Assembly: GCA_963798275.1 (NCBI GenBank)
Contig: CAWCTB010000042.1
Span: forward strand, 1 to 64,000
Direction of reading: 5' to 3'
Source: CAWCTB01 sp963798275
GTDB taxonomy: Bacteria; Acidobacteriota; Terriglobia; Terriglobales; Acidobacteriaceae
Length of the DNA: 64,000 bases
The notes under the pieces: generated by a model
What the model saw: the letters and a program-made list of their open reading frames with translations, nothing else
What the model was told of the DNA's origin: nothing
Database searches by the model: none
Position numbers and translations under genes: made by a program
Shown: positions 10,291 to 21,138 of the stretch, in pieces
How positions within the stretch are numbered: the first letter of the stretch is position 1
Layout: each line of letters starts with the position of its first letter

Positions 10291-11001
10291 ACGTACCCCG
10301 GACGCTTGGCAACTTCGGAGTCGAATATTCGGTCAAGACTGTCAACGGACCCACCGATGAGGGTCCGTGTTGAGTGATCCGTTATGACGACACACGGCGA
10401 CGGACGCGGGATATGTAGCTGTGAACCAGCAAGTCAACGTCCTTCTCACCATCCTTCGTCAGCTTGGCGTCGATGCGAATGACGATTTCTTCCATGAGCG
10501 AACATCGCCATTACACTCGCAACTTCAAAGTCACGTTATTCCTGCTCGAAGTCACACCCTCTTCCGGGTCTGCTGGCACGCGACCATAAGCTGTCCTGTT
10601 ACCAAAGTACATGTACTTTCGTTATCTTGTGGCCTGGCCTCTTGTCTGTTAAGTTCCGGCTGTGGGCACGGCGTATGGGTGTGCCTCCCTGCGCCCTGGC
10701 CTTCGGACGCGGCGAAAATGGTTCTTTGACAATCCGCCGATCTTCACTGGTACAGTTACCATTGAGTTAACGCTGGCCAGCACGATGCACTGCGAATGGT
10801 GCAATCTGTTCCTCTAAGTCCTTATTCCGGAATATTTTGACCTCTAACTCCCACGGGCTCAAGATTTTGCCGACCAATTTAAAAACGGAACCAATGTTTT
10901 CAAGATTTTACGGGTGCACAGGGGGAGGGGGTACCCCCAATAGAACACGATAGTGTCTAAATCGATAACGTTAACTCAGCGTGTAATAGGCTGCAGGAAT
11001 T
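10291..11001. other. Non-coding stretch between the integrase remnant and the xylose operon
   Basis: No gene is supported in these 700 bases. Open frames here (for example 10421-10729) lack any conserved pattern. The only clear structure is a perfect 12-base palindrome GGGGGTACCCCC at 10927-10938. Composition is more AT-rich than the flanks, consistent with eroded accessory DNA. Confidence 0.5.
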
Positions 11002-12163
11002 TCAGCGAACTCCCATCAGCACTTCGATGGTTAACTGATCGAGCCGCTCGTACTGCGAGCCTTTCTGCGCCAGCGCGTTCCGATCAAAGGTACCGGCCAG
11101 CAGCTTCTTGGCGCGTTCCGTGGAATACTTGCCAACGCCATTTCCATTGCTGCCCTGTTGCTTGACGATGGCTTGGATTTCCGGGTCCGCGTTCCACCGC
11201 TGGGCTTTGTCCTTCAGGATGAGATAGGTACGCATGCAACCGCGCGCGAAGTCTTTCACCCCCTCGATGTCTTCGGTGCGATAGGCGTGCGCATCGAAGT
11301 GGCGCGGCCCATCGTAGCCTACGTCTTCCAGAAACTTCACCAGCCAGAACATCGCCTTCGGCGTCGCTGAACCGAAGCGGAAGTCCTGGTCGTAACGGCC
11401 GGAAAGCTGATCGTTCAAGTCGATGTGGAACAGCTTGCCCGCCTCCCAGGCCTGCGCGACCGAATGGGTGGCGTTGAGGCCGGGCATGTGCTCGTGCGCG
11501 ACCTCGGGATTGACCCCCACCATGTCGGGATGATCGAGGGTTGGAATGAAGCCGAGATACGCCCCGGTGGTCGGCATGTAGATGTCGCCGCGCGGCTCGT
11601 TGGGCTTGGCCTCCAGCGCGAACTTGAAACCGTACTTCTGGTCGAGGTTGTACTCGCAAAGCCAGTTGATGGCTTCGCGCAAACGCTTCACGCCTTCATC
11701 CGGACGCCGCGCCGCATCGGTCTCCGTTCCCTCGCGTCCGCCCCACAAGACGAAGATCTTCGCGCCCAGCTCCGCGCCGAGGTCCATCGCGGTCATCGTT
11801 TTCTGCACGGCATAGGCGCGTACCGCAGGATCGTTGGCGGTAAACGCGCCGTCGCGAAACACGGGATCGTAGAACAAGTTCACCGTCGCCATGGGAACGA
11901 CAATGCCGTGTCTGCCGGCACGCGTTCTTGAACTCGCGCACGATGCGGTCACGCTCGGCCGGCGTGGCGTCGATCGGCACCAGGTCGTTGTCGTGCAGGT
12001 TCACGCCCCACGCGCCGACTTCCGCCAGCATCGCGACGATGTCGTTGGGTGGAATGGTCGGGCGCACGGCATCGCCAAAGGGGTCGCGGCCGCGGTTGCC
12101 GACTGTCCACAGACCGAACGAGAATTTGTCCTCGGGGCGCGGATTGTATTTGTCAGTGCTCAT
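11002..12163 (-). CDS. xylA: Xylose isomerase XylA, frameshifted
   Basis: Converts D-xylose to D-xylulose in the cytoplasm. The reconstructed length, about 386 aa, fits the shorter class I enzymes (Streptomyces type). The N-terminal frame carries KFSFGLWTVGNRGRDPFG and GVNLHDNDLVPID (active-site His). The second frame carries LEAKPNEPRGD (metal Glu), GVNPEVAHEHM (metal Glu and His) and HIDLNDQ (metal Asp). The frame breaks at TGCCGG (11915-11920), where removing one C joins FKNAC to GRHGIVVPMATVNLF. The ATG at 12163 follows CAGGAG. It is the last gene of a five-gene operon. Confidence 0.93.
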
Positions 12164-12185
12164 GATTTCTCCTGAATGATGCGGC

Positions 12186-13710
12186 CTACGCCGCGGTGTA
12201 AGAAGACGTCTTCGAATGGATCTCACGTAGCGCGGGATAGATCCGCCGATACGTCCGATACTGCCGTTGCATCAATTCTGAATTCTTCGCGTCTGGATTC
12301 ACCTGCTGCGCGACACGGACCGCGGCTCCGCACGCTTCATCGACGCTCGACCAGGTGCGCGCGCCGACTCCAGCCAGCAACGCGGCGCCGTACGCAGCGC
12401 CTTCTTCGGCCGCGACGATTTCCACCGGCTTGCCGTAGACGTCGGCCTGGATCTGCCGCCACAACGGCGAGCGCGCACCACCGCCGCCGAGGCGGATGTT
12501 GGTTGCCGGCACCTTCATCTCGTCGAAGATGGTGAACGTGTCTTTCAGGCTGAATGCCACACCTTCGAGGATGGCGCGAATCACATGTCCGCGGCCGTGA
12601 TTGGCGGCGAGGCCTACCAGCGCCGCGCGCGCCGCCGGGTCGAGATGGGGCGTGCGTTCGCCCATCAAGTAGGGCGCCCACAGCACACCATCGCAACCCG
12701 GCGGAGCCATTGCGGCCTCCTGGGAGAGAATCTCGTACGGATCGCGGCCGTCCTGCTGTGCGGCGCCGAAGTTGTCGCGGAACCAACGCAGCGAAAGTCC
12801 CGCGGCCTGGGTCACGCCCATGACGTGCCAGCGGCCTGGGATCGCGTGACAAAAGGTGTGCAGCCGCCCGTGAGGATCCATCGCCGGACGATCGGTGGCG
12901 GCGAAAACGACGCCCGAAGTTCCAATGGTGGCGTGCACTGCTCCAGGTGTCACGATCCCCAGCCCCACCGCGCCCGCAGCCTGATCGCCCGCGCCTGCCA
13001 CAACGGGAGTGCCTTCCCGCAAGACCGGTCGCCTGCGCGCCCGCCGCGGAAACTTTGCCACAAACATCTGGTGATTCGAAGAGCGGCGCAAGACAAGAGA
13101 TGTCGATCGCGGCGGCGTTCGCCATCGGTGCCGACCAGCGGCGATTGGCGACGTCGAGCAACAAAGTGCCGGAAGCGTCGGCCATGTCCATGCCGAACTC
13201 GCCCGTCAAGCGATAGCGGACGTAGTCTTTGGGAAGGAGCAGGGTTCGGAAGCGTTCGAACAGTCTGACCTCGTGCTTGCGCACCCACAGCAGCTTGGTG
13301 AGCGTGAAGTTTGTCAGCGCGGGATTGCAGGTCCAGGCGATCAACTGCGCTTCGCCGACGGAGTCGGTTAGTTCGCGCGCTTCGGCGGCGGTGCGCTGAT
13401 CGCACCAGATCAGCGCCGGCCGCAACACTTCGCCCGTGCTGTCGAGCAGCACCGCTCCATGCATCTGGCCGGAGAAGCCGACGGCCGCGATCTCCGAGGC
13501 CGCAGTGTCTGAGTCGGCGAGGGCTTGCTTCACTGCCTTGCCGCATGCCCTCCACCAGTCGTGGGGATCCTGTTCGGCCCAGCCGGTTTGGGGCGAGGCA
13601 AACGGCACGTGCTCGGCGGTGCGCGATATCAGCACCGCTCCCTTGTCATCCAGGATGACGGCCCGGGTTCCGCCGGTCCCAACATCGATGCCCAATAGTT
13701 TCGAAGCCAT
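12186..13710 (-). CDS. xylB: Xylulokinase XylB, frameshifted
   Basis: Phosphorylates D-xylulose to xylulose 5-phosphate; FGGY carbohydrate kinase fold. The N-terminal frame reads LLGIDVGTGGTRAVILDDKG (phosphate loop), then GFSGQMHGAVLLDSTG and LIWCDQRTAAEA. The second frame reads TPVVAGAGDQAAGAVG (catalytic Asp), then TIGTSGVVFAA and LGGGGARSPLWRQIQADVYG. Removing one T from CTTG at about 13021-13022 fuses ATGL to REGTPVV and gives about 507 aa, the normal length. Only 22 bases separate its stop from the xylA ATG. Confidence 0.93.
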
Positions 13711-13719
13711 GCAAATGTC

Positions 13720-14921
13720 CTAAGAGCCCTTCTTGCGGCCGAGCATGTCGAGCGCGACCGCGGTCACCAGGATGCCGCCCTTCACGATGTCCTGGATGTA
13801 GTCGGGTACGTTCTTCAGCGACATCCCGTTGTCGAGCGAGGCCATGAAGAGCGCGCCGAGACATGCACCGAAGATCGCGCCCCGTCCGCCCATCAGGCTG
13901 GCGCCGCCGATCACGCAGGCGGCAATCGCGTCGAGTTCCAGCAGCAGACCGGCGTCGGGGGAGGCGCTGCCCACGCGCGCGGTGTACATGATGCCCGCCA
14001 GGGCCGCGAGCACGCCCATGATGCCGAACACGGTGGTAATCAGCAGGCGCGTGTTGAGGCCGGAGAGACGCGCTGCTTCAGCATTGCCGCCGACGGCATA
14101 CAGGTAGCGGCCAAACACGGTGTTCGACATGACGAACGCGCCAGCCAGCGCGACGCAGAAGAACAGCAGCACCGGCACGGGTATTCCTTCATACGCGTTC
14201 AGCCAGAGCACCAGCGCCACAACGATGATCGACGGCACGAGAATGCGGGCTGCCAGTCTTCCGGAAGACACGGTTGACAGGCCCAGTTGCTGGCGCGCTG
14301 CATTGCTGCGGATCGCCTGCACCGCGATGGCAATCACCGCCAGCACGGCGAGCCCGAGGCCGACGGGCTGGTTGAGATACGACTGCCCAATCGACGCGAA
14401 GTTGTAAAGCTGTACCGGAATGGTCGACCCGGAGCTGATCCCCTTGGTGACGCCGCGCCACGCCAGCAGGCCGCCCAGCGTGACGATGAACGCCGGCACG
14501 CGCAGATACGCGGTGACGGTTCCCTGCAGCGCGCCGATGAGCAGTCCACAAGCGAAGGTGATGAGCAAGGTGGGCACGAATCCCCAGCCCAGGCTCGACT
14601 GCACCAGCGCGGCGATCATGCCGGTGAGGCCGACCAGCGAGCCTACCGAGAGATCGATCTGGGCGGTGACGATCACCATCAGCATGCCCACCGAGAGCAC
14701 GCCGGTGACCGCCATTTGCCGCATCAGGTTGGAGAAGTTTCGCGCGTTCAGGAACACGCCGCCAGTGGCGTATTCGAAGGCGAGCCACACCACGGCCAGC
14801 GCAATCACCATGCCGTAGGCGCGCGCGCCCTCTTTCAGCGACCATCCCGTCCGACCACATTGCCCTGGTCGGCTGTGGCCGGACCAGGTTGGGGCGTCGC
14901 CGGTCCCGCAACCACGCTCAT
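13720..14921 (-). CDS. xylH: Xylose ABC transporter permease XylH, frameshifted near the start
   Basis: An inner-membrane permease with roughly ten hydrophobic segments. The motifs VGMLMVIVTAQIDLSVGSLV and GVTKGISSGSTIPV, then GGASLMGGRGAIFGACLGAL, are typical of the BPD_transp_2 sugar permeases. The leader MSVVAGPATPQPGPATADQG is in another frame. Around 14843-14850 one base seems to be missing, so that this leader joins WSLKEGARAYGMVIALAVVW. This is the only probable deletion among the frame breaks. An alternative is that the protein starts at the ATG at 14811. AGAGGA precedes the ATG at 14921. Confidence 0.88.
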
Positions 14922-14943
14922 GGTGTGTGTTCCTCTATGCAAA

Positions 14944-16497
14944 TCATGCAACCTCTGTACTTCCGGTGGCGCAGGCCATAATCTTCTCGGCGGTCGCTTC
15001 GGCGCGCGAGAAGTCACCGGTGACCTTGCCATCGTGCATCACCAGGATGCGATCGCACAGCCCGCGCAACTCCTCCATCTCGGACGAGACGACCACCAGC
15101 GCCAGGCCTTCGTGTGCCAGTTTGTCGATGCGGGCATAGATCTCCTGCTTGGTCGCGATGTCGATGCCGCGGGTCGGCTCGTCCAGTAGCAGAATCGACG
15201 GCCGTTTGAGCAGCCACTTCCCCAACACCACCTTCTGCTGGGTACCGCCGGAAAGCGTCCCGACGATGGTCTCGGGGGAGCGGGCCTTCACTCGCAAATC
15301 CGCCATCATGCCCTCGACCGCAGCCACTTCCCGGTTCTTGCGCAAGACCGACGCGGACGAGTAATCGCGCAGGGCGACCAGCGTCATGTTCTCGAGGACG
15401 GTTGCGCCCACGGACAGCCCGAGGCGTTTGCGATCCTCTGTCACCAGGGCGATGCCGCGTGGAATGGCGTCCGCCGGGCGTTGTAGTTTCACCACTTCGC
15501 CAGCGATGCGGATCTCGCCTTCAGCGCTCTCGGGGAAAGCGCCAAACAGGACATTCAACAACGCGGTACGTCCGGAACCCATCAACCCGGCGATGCCCAA
15601 CACCTCGCCCCGGCGAACTTCAAAGCTGATGCCGGATAGCACCTTTCGTCCCGGCAGCACGGGATGTTTTACGTTGAGGCCTCGAACCTGAAGCGCGACT
15701 TCGCCTGGCTGGCGATGCGGTTCGGGGAAAACCTGCGAGATATCTCGTCCGACCATGAGAGCGATCATCGATGCGGCGATCCATTTGTTCACGCGGGCGC
15801 GTCTCGATGCTGCGGCCGTCGCGCAGCACGGTAATGCGGTCGGCGCAGCCGCAACACTTCCTCCAGGCGGTGCGAGATGTAGACCAGGCCGAGGCCTTCG
15901 TTGCGGAGGTTTTCGATGACCGCGAACAGGGCTTCGGCTTCGGAGTCGTTGAGCGCGGCGGTCGGCTCGTCGAGCACCAGAATGCGCGCGCGGTGGGAGA
16001 GCGCCTTGGCGATCTCGACCAGTTGCTGCTGGCCTATGCCGAGACTGCCGGCGCGAGCTTCGGGACTGATCTCCGAATGTAACTTCTGCAGCAACTCTTT
16101 CGCCTGCCCGCGCAGGTCGTCCCAGCGCACCACACCCGCGCGTGCCGGCAAACGGCCGAGGAAGATGTTCTCCGCGACGGACAGCTCAGGGACGAGCGAA
16201 AGCTCCTGGAAGACGATTGCGATGCCGGCGTTCTCCGAGTCGCGAATGCCGGCAAAGCGTTGCGTCGTGCCATCGAGCACGATCTCGCCTTCGTAGTCGC
16301 CGGCGGGATACACGCCGCCCAGAATCTTCATCAGCGTCGATTTCCCGGCGCCGTTCTCGCCCACCAGAGCGTGCACCTCGCCAGCGAAGAGATCGAACGA
16401 GACGCCATCAAGCGCGCGCACCCCCGGGAACGACTTGCTGACCGACTGCATGCGCAGCAGGGGAGAGTTCGGCGTCGCGGTCGGATGGCTGGCTCAC
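14944..16497 (-). CDS. xylG: Xylose ABC transporter ATPase XylG (two tandem nucleotide-binding domains), frameshifted
   Basis: A peripheral ATPase of about 516 aa with two ABC domains. Domain 1 has Walker A GENGAGKST, signature-like LGIGQQQLVEIAKAL and Walker B RILVLDEPTAAL. Domain 2 has the usual degenerate Walker A GLMGSGRTALL, then LSGGTQQKVVLGKWL and ILLLDEPTRGID. Three single-base insertions are needed for one continuous frame: in CCCC at 16460-16463, near 15844-15847, and in AAA at 15784-15786. The restored reading crosses the domain boundary as RLADRITVLRDGRSIETR and then REQWIAASMIALMVGRD. GTG at 16497 overlaps the xylF stop (GTGA). Confidence 0.9.
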
Positions 16498-17558
16498 GGC
16501 TGGCCTTCCTTCGGCCACTGGTCGCGTGGCAGGTTGCGGTAGACGTCTTCGCGCTTCAGGAAGCCGTCCTTGATGACGGTGGCTTCAATGTTGGCGCGGT
16601 CAACCACCACCGGCTCCAGCAGAATAGCGGGGACGTTCTTGAATCCGTTATAGACGCTTCCGTTGGTTTCGACTTTTTCTTTCTTCGCCAACTTCACCGC
16701 CGCTTCGGCGGCTCCACGCGCCAGCGGCAGAATCGGCTTGTACACCGTCATGCTCTGTGTTCCGGCAGCGACGCGCTGCACCGCTGCGAGATCGGCGTCC
16801 TGCCCCGAGACCAGCACCTTGCCCGCGAGGCCCTGTTCCTCCAGCGCCTGAACAACCCCGCCCGCGGTGCTGTCGTTGGAGGCGACGATGGCGACCACGT
16901 TGTTGTTGGCCTGGGTCAACGCATTCTCCGTATGGCGCAACGCTTCGCTCGGCAGCCAGTCCCGGGCCCACTGATCGGCGACGATCTTCACCTTGCCTGC
17001 GTCAATCGCAGGTTGCAGAACCTTCATTTGCCCGTCGCGGAGCAGGTGTGCGTTGTTGTCGGTGGGCGCGCCGCCGATCAGGATGTAGTTCCCCTTCGGC
17101 GCGCGATCCAGCAGGTACTTGGCCTGCAGCTCGCCAATGCGCATATTGTCGAACGAAATGTAGAGGTCAACGTCAGAGTTCCGAATCAGCCGGTCATAGC
17201 TGATCACCGGCACGCCCTGCTGCTTGGCCGAGTTCACCGCCGAGGCCATGACGTCGCCGTTGTGGGGAACGATGACCAGCACGTCGATGCCCTGGGTCAG
17301 CAGGTTCTCGCACTGGCGAACCTGCACGGCATCGATGCCGTCCGCTGACTGCACGAACACTTCGGCTCCGAGATCATTGGCCCGGGCGACGAAGGCGTCG
17401 CGATCGTGTTGCCAGCGCTCCAACTGCAAGGAATCGAGCGACAATCCAATGCGCACTTTGCCGCCCGAGCGGGCGCGGCCCTCTTCGTGGGCGCGGTGGC
17501 AACCGGCGGCGGCGAGCAGCAGAAGCAGCGTGATGAGGAGCGGAGGATTCCAGCGCAT
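16494..17558 (-). CDS. xylF: D-xylose-binding lipoprotein XylF
   Basis: A 354-aa periplasmic sugar-binding protein. The N-terminus is a lipoprotein signal (LLITLLLLLAAAGCHRA, lipobox AAGC), so it is probably membrane-anchored. The mature domain is a type-1 periplasmic-binding fold (KVRIGLSLDSLQLERWQHDR, then IDVLVIVPHNGDVMASAV). Asp residues in SGQDADLAAVQR and ASNDSTAGG fit the sugar pocket of XylF/RbsB-type proteins. It is the first gene of the operon, is intact, and is divergent from the GH3 gene with 121 bases between the starts. Confidence 0.92.
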   Translation of the reverse strand: MRWNPPLLITLLLLLAAAGCHRAHEEGRARSGGKVRIGLSLDSLQLERWQHDRDAFVARANDLGAEVFVQSADGIDAVQVRQCENLLTQGIDVLVIVPHNGDVMASAVNSAKQQGVPVISYDRLIRNSDVDLYISFDNMRIGELQAKYLLDRAPKGNYILIGGAPTDNNAHLLRDGQMKVLQPAIDAGKVKIVADQWARDWLPSEALRHTENALTQANNNVVAIVASNDSTAGGVVQALEEQGLAGKVLVSGQDADLAAVQRVAAGTQSMTVYKPILPLARGAAEAAVKLAKKEKVETNGSVYNGFKNVPAILLEPVVVDRANIEATVIKDGFLKREDVYRNLPRDQWPKEGQP

Positions 17559-17679
17559 GCGGCCCGAAAGGTGTTCGGGAGGAATTATTACGCGAATCGG
17601 AATGAAAGAAAAGCTAAATCGTGTACGTTAACGGTGATATATTGTTGCCGCAGGGAAAAGCCGCCTCGGGGGACATCAC
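17559..17679. promoter_or_regulatory. Divergent promoter region between xylF and the GH3 gene
   Basis: This AT-rich spacer must carry both promoters. A TATATT at about 17638-17643 is a candidate -10 for the GH3 gene. A CGTTAACG octamer palindrome at 17626-17633 lies just upstream of it and could form part of an operator, but ACGTTAAC recurs several times in the window, so I give it little weight. The LacI-family regulator at 20062 is the obvious candidate repressor. Confidence 0.4.
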
Positions 17680-20040
17680 ATGCGAACCATCCGCCTCGTT
17701 CTCGCCATCCTGTTTTCCTTCTTCGCCGTCGCCAGCATGGCACAGTCGGCTAACGCGCCGTATCGCGATCCGAAGCTGCCGGTGGACCAGCGCGTCCAAG
17801 ACCTGCTCGGCCGCATGACGCTGGAGGAGAAGGTGGCGCAGCTAGGCTCGACCTGGCAAAACCGCGGCTTCCCGATGCCGCCCGAAGCTTACTTCGTGAC
17901 GCCGGAAGGCAAACTCGATGAGGCGAAGGCCAAGGTTGTCCTGAAGAATGGGCTAGGCGAATTCAGCCGTCCAAGCGAAGCGGTCGGCGGCGCGAACCAT
18001 GCCCCGGCCGATCCGGCGGTGATGGCGCAATTCACCAACCAACTCCAGAAGTTCATGCTGGAAAACACGCGGCTCGGCATCCCGCTGATCTTTCACGAGG
18101 AGTGCCTGCATGGATTGGCCGCAACGCGCGGAACTTCGTATCCGCAGGCCATTGGGCTGGCGAGCACCTGGGACCCCGCGCTGCTCGAGCGCATCTTCAA
18201 CGCCACCGCGCTGGAGACGCGCACGCGTGGGGTTGAGGAGTGCCTGATGCCGGTGGTCGACCTGGCCCGCGATCCGCGCTGGGGACGTACGGAAGAGACC
18301 TACGGCGAAGATCCGTATCTCGTCAGCCGCATGGGGGTCGCGGCGGTGAAAGGCCTGCAGGGCGCAGGGCCGGACATCGACAACGATCACGTGCTCGCGA
18401 CGCTGAAGCACTTTGCCGTACACGGCCAGCCCGAGGGCGGAACGAACGTCGGCCCCGCGCCATATTCCGAGCGGACGGTTCGCGAGTATTTTCTTGCACC
18501 GTTCGAGGCCGCCATCAAGGAAGCCAACGCGCGCACCGTCATGCCTTCGTACAACGAACTGGATGGCATTCCGAACCATAGCAACGTGTGGCTGCTGCGC
18601 AAGATCCTGCGTGGCGAGTGGGGCTTCCAGGGACTGGTTGTCTCCGACTACTTCGCCATCGACGAGATGATCACGCGCCACCACATTGCCGCCGATTGCG
18701 CCGGAGCCGCCAAATACGCCATCGAAGCTGGTGTCGATATCGAACTGCCCTTCGAGAAGTGCTATGCGAAGCTGCCGGAACTGGTGCGCAGCGGGCAGGT
18801 TCCAGAGTCGCTCATTGATCAGGCCGCTGCTCGCGTGCTGCGCGCCAAGTTCGAGCTGGGACTGTTCGACAATCCGTACGTCGATCCCAAGCGAGCCGAG
18901 CAGGTCAGCAACAGCGCGGAGCACCAGGCCCTGGCGCTGCAGGCGGCGCGAGAAGTTATCACGCTGCTGAAGAACCAGAACAACCTGCTGCCGCTCGATC
19001 TGAGCAAGACCAAACGCATCGCCGTGATTGGCCCCAATGCTGCCGACGTCCACCTGGGCGGATACAGCGGCGAGCCCGGGCGCGGCGTCAGCATCCTGCA
19101 AGGCATCAAGGACAAGGTGGGGAGCAAAGGTGAAGTCGTGTACGCGCAAGGTTGTGCCATCACGGAGAGCAAGCCTGACTGGAACGCCGACCAAGCCATT
19201 CCCGCCGATCCCGAGAAGGACAAGCAGCGCATTGCCGAAGCGGTGAGCGCACTCAAGGGCGCTGACGTTGGCATCGTTGTCGTGGGGGAGAATGAGCAGA
19301 CGGTGCGCGAGGCATGGGGCGAGACGCACCTCGGCGACCGCGACAATCTCGAACTGCTGGGTCGCCAGGACGAACTGGTGCGGCAACTGCTCGCCACCGG
19401 CAAGCCCGTGGTTGTGGTGCTGATTCACGGGCGGCCGAATTCCATCAACTTTATCGCCGAGAACGCGCCCGCCATTCTCGACGGCTGGTATCTGGGACAG
19501 GAGGGCGGCACTGCACTCGCCGACGTACTGTTCGGCGACTACAATCCCGCGGGCCGCTTGCCGATTACGGTTCCGCGCAATGTGGGGCAGCTTCCCGACT
19601 ACTACTACTCCAAGCCGACCGCCAAACGCGGTTACCTGTTCTCGAACAAAGAACCTCTGTTCCCCTTCGGTTATGGCCTGAGCTACACGACGTTCAAATA
19701 CTCCAACCTGCGGGTTTCGCCGGCGGCGATCGCGCCGGACGGAATCGCGACGGTGCAAGTCGATATCACGAACACCGGGAATCGTGCGGGGGACGACGTG
19801 GCGCAGATGTACATTCGCGACGAAATCAGCTCGGTGACGCGCCCGGTGAAGGAGTTGCGAGGCTTTGAACGTATCGCTCTGAAGCCCGGCGAGACGAAGA
19901 CGGTGAGCTTCCGCCTAGGACCGCAGGAGTTGCAGTTCTACAACCGCGAGATGAAGCGGGTGGTCGAGCCGGGAGCGTTCACGGTGATGGTGGGCCCGAA
20001 TTCAGTTGACCTGACCAAGGCGACGGTCGAAGTGAAATAG
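17680..20040 (+). CDS. Secreted glycoside hydrolase family 3 (beta-glucosidase/beta-xylosidase)
   Basis: A 786-aa protein with a Sec signal peptide (first 22 residues, ending SMAQS), so it acts in the periplasm or outside. The N-terminal GH3 barrel begins at LPVDQRVQDLLGRMTLEEKV. LPVVDLARDPRWGRTEETYG and LKHFAVHG are substrate-binding motifs. The nucleophile Asp lies in LVVSDYFAIDE (Asp323). The C-terminal alpha/beta sandwich and a fibronectin III-like domain (about residues 690-780, beginning near VQVDITNTGNRAGDDVAQMY) complete the usual layout. Divergence from a xylose operon suggests xylosidase activity on xylo-oligosaccharides. Specificity within GH3 cannot be read directly. The gene is intact. 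Confidence 0.92.
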   Translation: MRTIRLVLAILFSFFAVASMAQSANAPYRDPKLPVDQRVQDLLGRMTLEEKVAQLGSTWQNRGFPMPPEAYFVTPEGKLDEAKAKVVLKNGLGEFSRPSEAVGGANHAPADPAVMAQFTNQLQKFMLENTRLGIPLIFHEECLHGLAATRGTSYPQAIGLASTWDPALLERIFNATALETRTRGVEECLMPVVDLARDPRWGRTEETYGEDPYLVSRMGVAAVKGLQGAGPDIDNDHVLATLKHFAVHGQPEGGTNVGPAPYSERTVREYFLAPFEAAIKEANARTVMPSYNELDGIPNHSNVWLLRKILRGEWGFQGLVVSDYFAIDEMITRHHIAADCAGAAKYAIEAGVDIELPFEKCYAKLPELVRSGQVPESLIDQAAARVLRAKFELGLFDNPYVDPKRAEQVSNSAEHQALALQAAREVITLLKNQNNLLPLDLSKTKRIAVIGPNAADVHLGGYSGEPGRGVSILQGIKDKVGSKGEVVYAQGCAITESKPDWNADQAIPADPEKDKQRIAEAVSALKGADVGIVVVGENEQTVREAWGETHLGDRDNLELLGRQDELVRQLLATGKPVVVVLIHGRPNSINFIAENAPAILDGWYLGQEGGTALADVLFGDYNPAGRLPITVPRNVGQLPDYYYSKPTAKRGYLFSNKEPLFPFGYGLSYTTFKYSNLRVSPAAIAPDGIATVQVDITNTGNRAGDDVAQMYIRDEISSVTRPVKELRGFERIALKPGETKTVSFRLGPQELQFYNREMKRVVEPGAFTVMVGPNSVDLTKATVEVK

Positions 20041-20061
20041 CAGGCGTTCGCCGGCACAACG

Positions 20062-21120
20062 ATGAATCGCAAGCGTAGCGGAATTCCCCGTATTGCCGAA
20101 CTAGCCGGCGTGTCGATCGGCACGGTCGATCGGGCGCTGCACGGGCGATCTGGAATCAACCAAGAGACGCGCGAACGCGTGCTGCGCGTCGCCAAGGAGA
20201 TCGGGTATCGCCCCAACCTCGCAGCGCGCTCGCTCTCGACCGGAAGGCTGGTTCGCATCGGCATCTGCGTGCCGCAGGAAATCCGCTATTTTTATAACGA
20301 ACTGTGGGAGGGCATCCACGAAGAAATACGCCGCTACCGTGACCGGGGCGTCGAGTTCCTGCTGCATCCGGTTCCTGAGCTTGGCAAAGGAGAGCGCCCC
20401 GCGTTTCGCAAGATTCTGAACTCTGGGGTGCAGGGCATCGTGGTCACGCCGGGAAATCCGCAGGCGATGACACCGCTGATCGATGGCGCGGAAGAGCGCG
20501 GGATCCGCGTAGTCTGCGTTTCCACCGATGCCCCGGAGAGTCATCGCTCGTCGGTCATTTGTGTCGAGCCGCGGCTCAACGGTCTAATCGCCGGCGAATT
20601 GATGGCCCGTTTCGTTGCCCCTGGCGCAAAGGTCGCGATTGTGACCGGAATGCTGAAGACCGTCGACCACCGCGAAAAAGCGGAAGGATTCGGCCACAGC
20701 TTCCGCGAACATTGCTGCTGTGGCGAGGTCGTGCGCATAATCGAAGGCCATGAGGATCCGGAGGAGAGCTTCCGCAAGACGCTACACCTGCTGCACAGCA
20801 CTCCTGAACTCGCAGGCGTCTACGTCAACACGGTCAACTGTCTGCCGGTCTGCAGAGCGTTGTGCGAAACCGGGCGAGCGGGCAGCGTGCGGCTTATCAC
20901 CACCGACCTGTTCCGCGAGATGGTGCCACTGTTTGAGTCGGGAGTCATCGCGGCTTCGATGCATCAGAGACCCTACCGGCAGGGACAGCTTGCGGTGCGC
21001 AGTCTGGCCGAGCACCTGATTCACGATGCCGATCTGCCGGCGACGCAGTACCTCAATCCGGGAATCATCCTGCGCTCGAACCTGCACCTGTTCCGCGAGA
21101 CGGGCGGCCGCAGCGCGTAA
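20062..21120 (+). CDS. LacI-family transcriptional regulator (candidate xylose-locus repressor)
   Basis: A 352-aa protein. The N-terminal HTH reads IPRIAELAGVSIGTVDRALH with the hinge-helix region GYRPNLAARSL. A periplasmic-binding-like effector domain follows (LVRIGICVPQEIRYFYNELW onward). It lies 22 bases downstream of the GH3 gene and is probably co-transcribed, so it likely controls the divergent GH3 and xylFGHBA promoters in response to xylose or a related sugar. An unusual Cys cluster (HCCCGE, about residue 218) sits in the effector domain. No frame break is present. Confidence 0.88.
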   Translation: MNRKRSGIPRIAELAGVSIGTVDRALHGRSGINQETRERVLRVAKEIGYRPNLAARSLSTGRLVRIGICVPQEIRYFYNELWEGIHEEIRRYRDRGVEFLLHPVPELGKGERPAFRKILNSGVQGIVVTPGNPQAMTPLIDGAEERGIRVVCVSTDAPESHRSSVICVEPRLNGLIAGELMARFVAPGAKVAIVTGMLKTVDHREKAEGFGHSFREHCCCGEVVRIIEGHEDPEESFRKTLHLLHSTPELAGVYVNTVNCLPVCRALCETGRAGSVRLITTDLFREMVPLFESGVIAASMHQRPYRQGQLAVRSLAEHLIHDADLPATQYLNPGIILRSNLHLFRETGGRSA

Positions 21121-21138
21121 GCGGCAGAAGGAGGGAGC

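Noticed and set aside
10421..10729. A 102-codon plus-strand frame in the region before the xylose operon
   Set aside because: No ribosome-binding site, no conserved features, unusual composition, and it lies in what looks like eroded DNA.
17625..17632. ACGTTAAC as a xylose-regulator operator, with a second copy at 10968-10975 after xylA
   Set aside because: The same octamer occurs near 42849, 51690 and 54121, inside or near unrelated genes, so it is not specific.
17953..19758. A 601-codon open frame on the minus strand opposite the GH3 gene
   Set aside because: GC-rich genes often have long antisense frames. The translation shows no conserved motif, while the plus-strand frame has complete GH3 signatures and a signal peptide.
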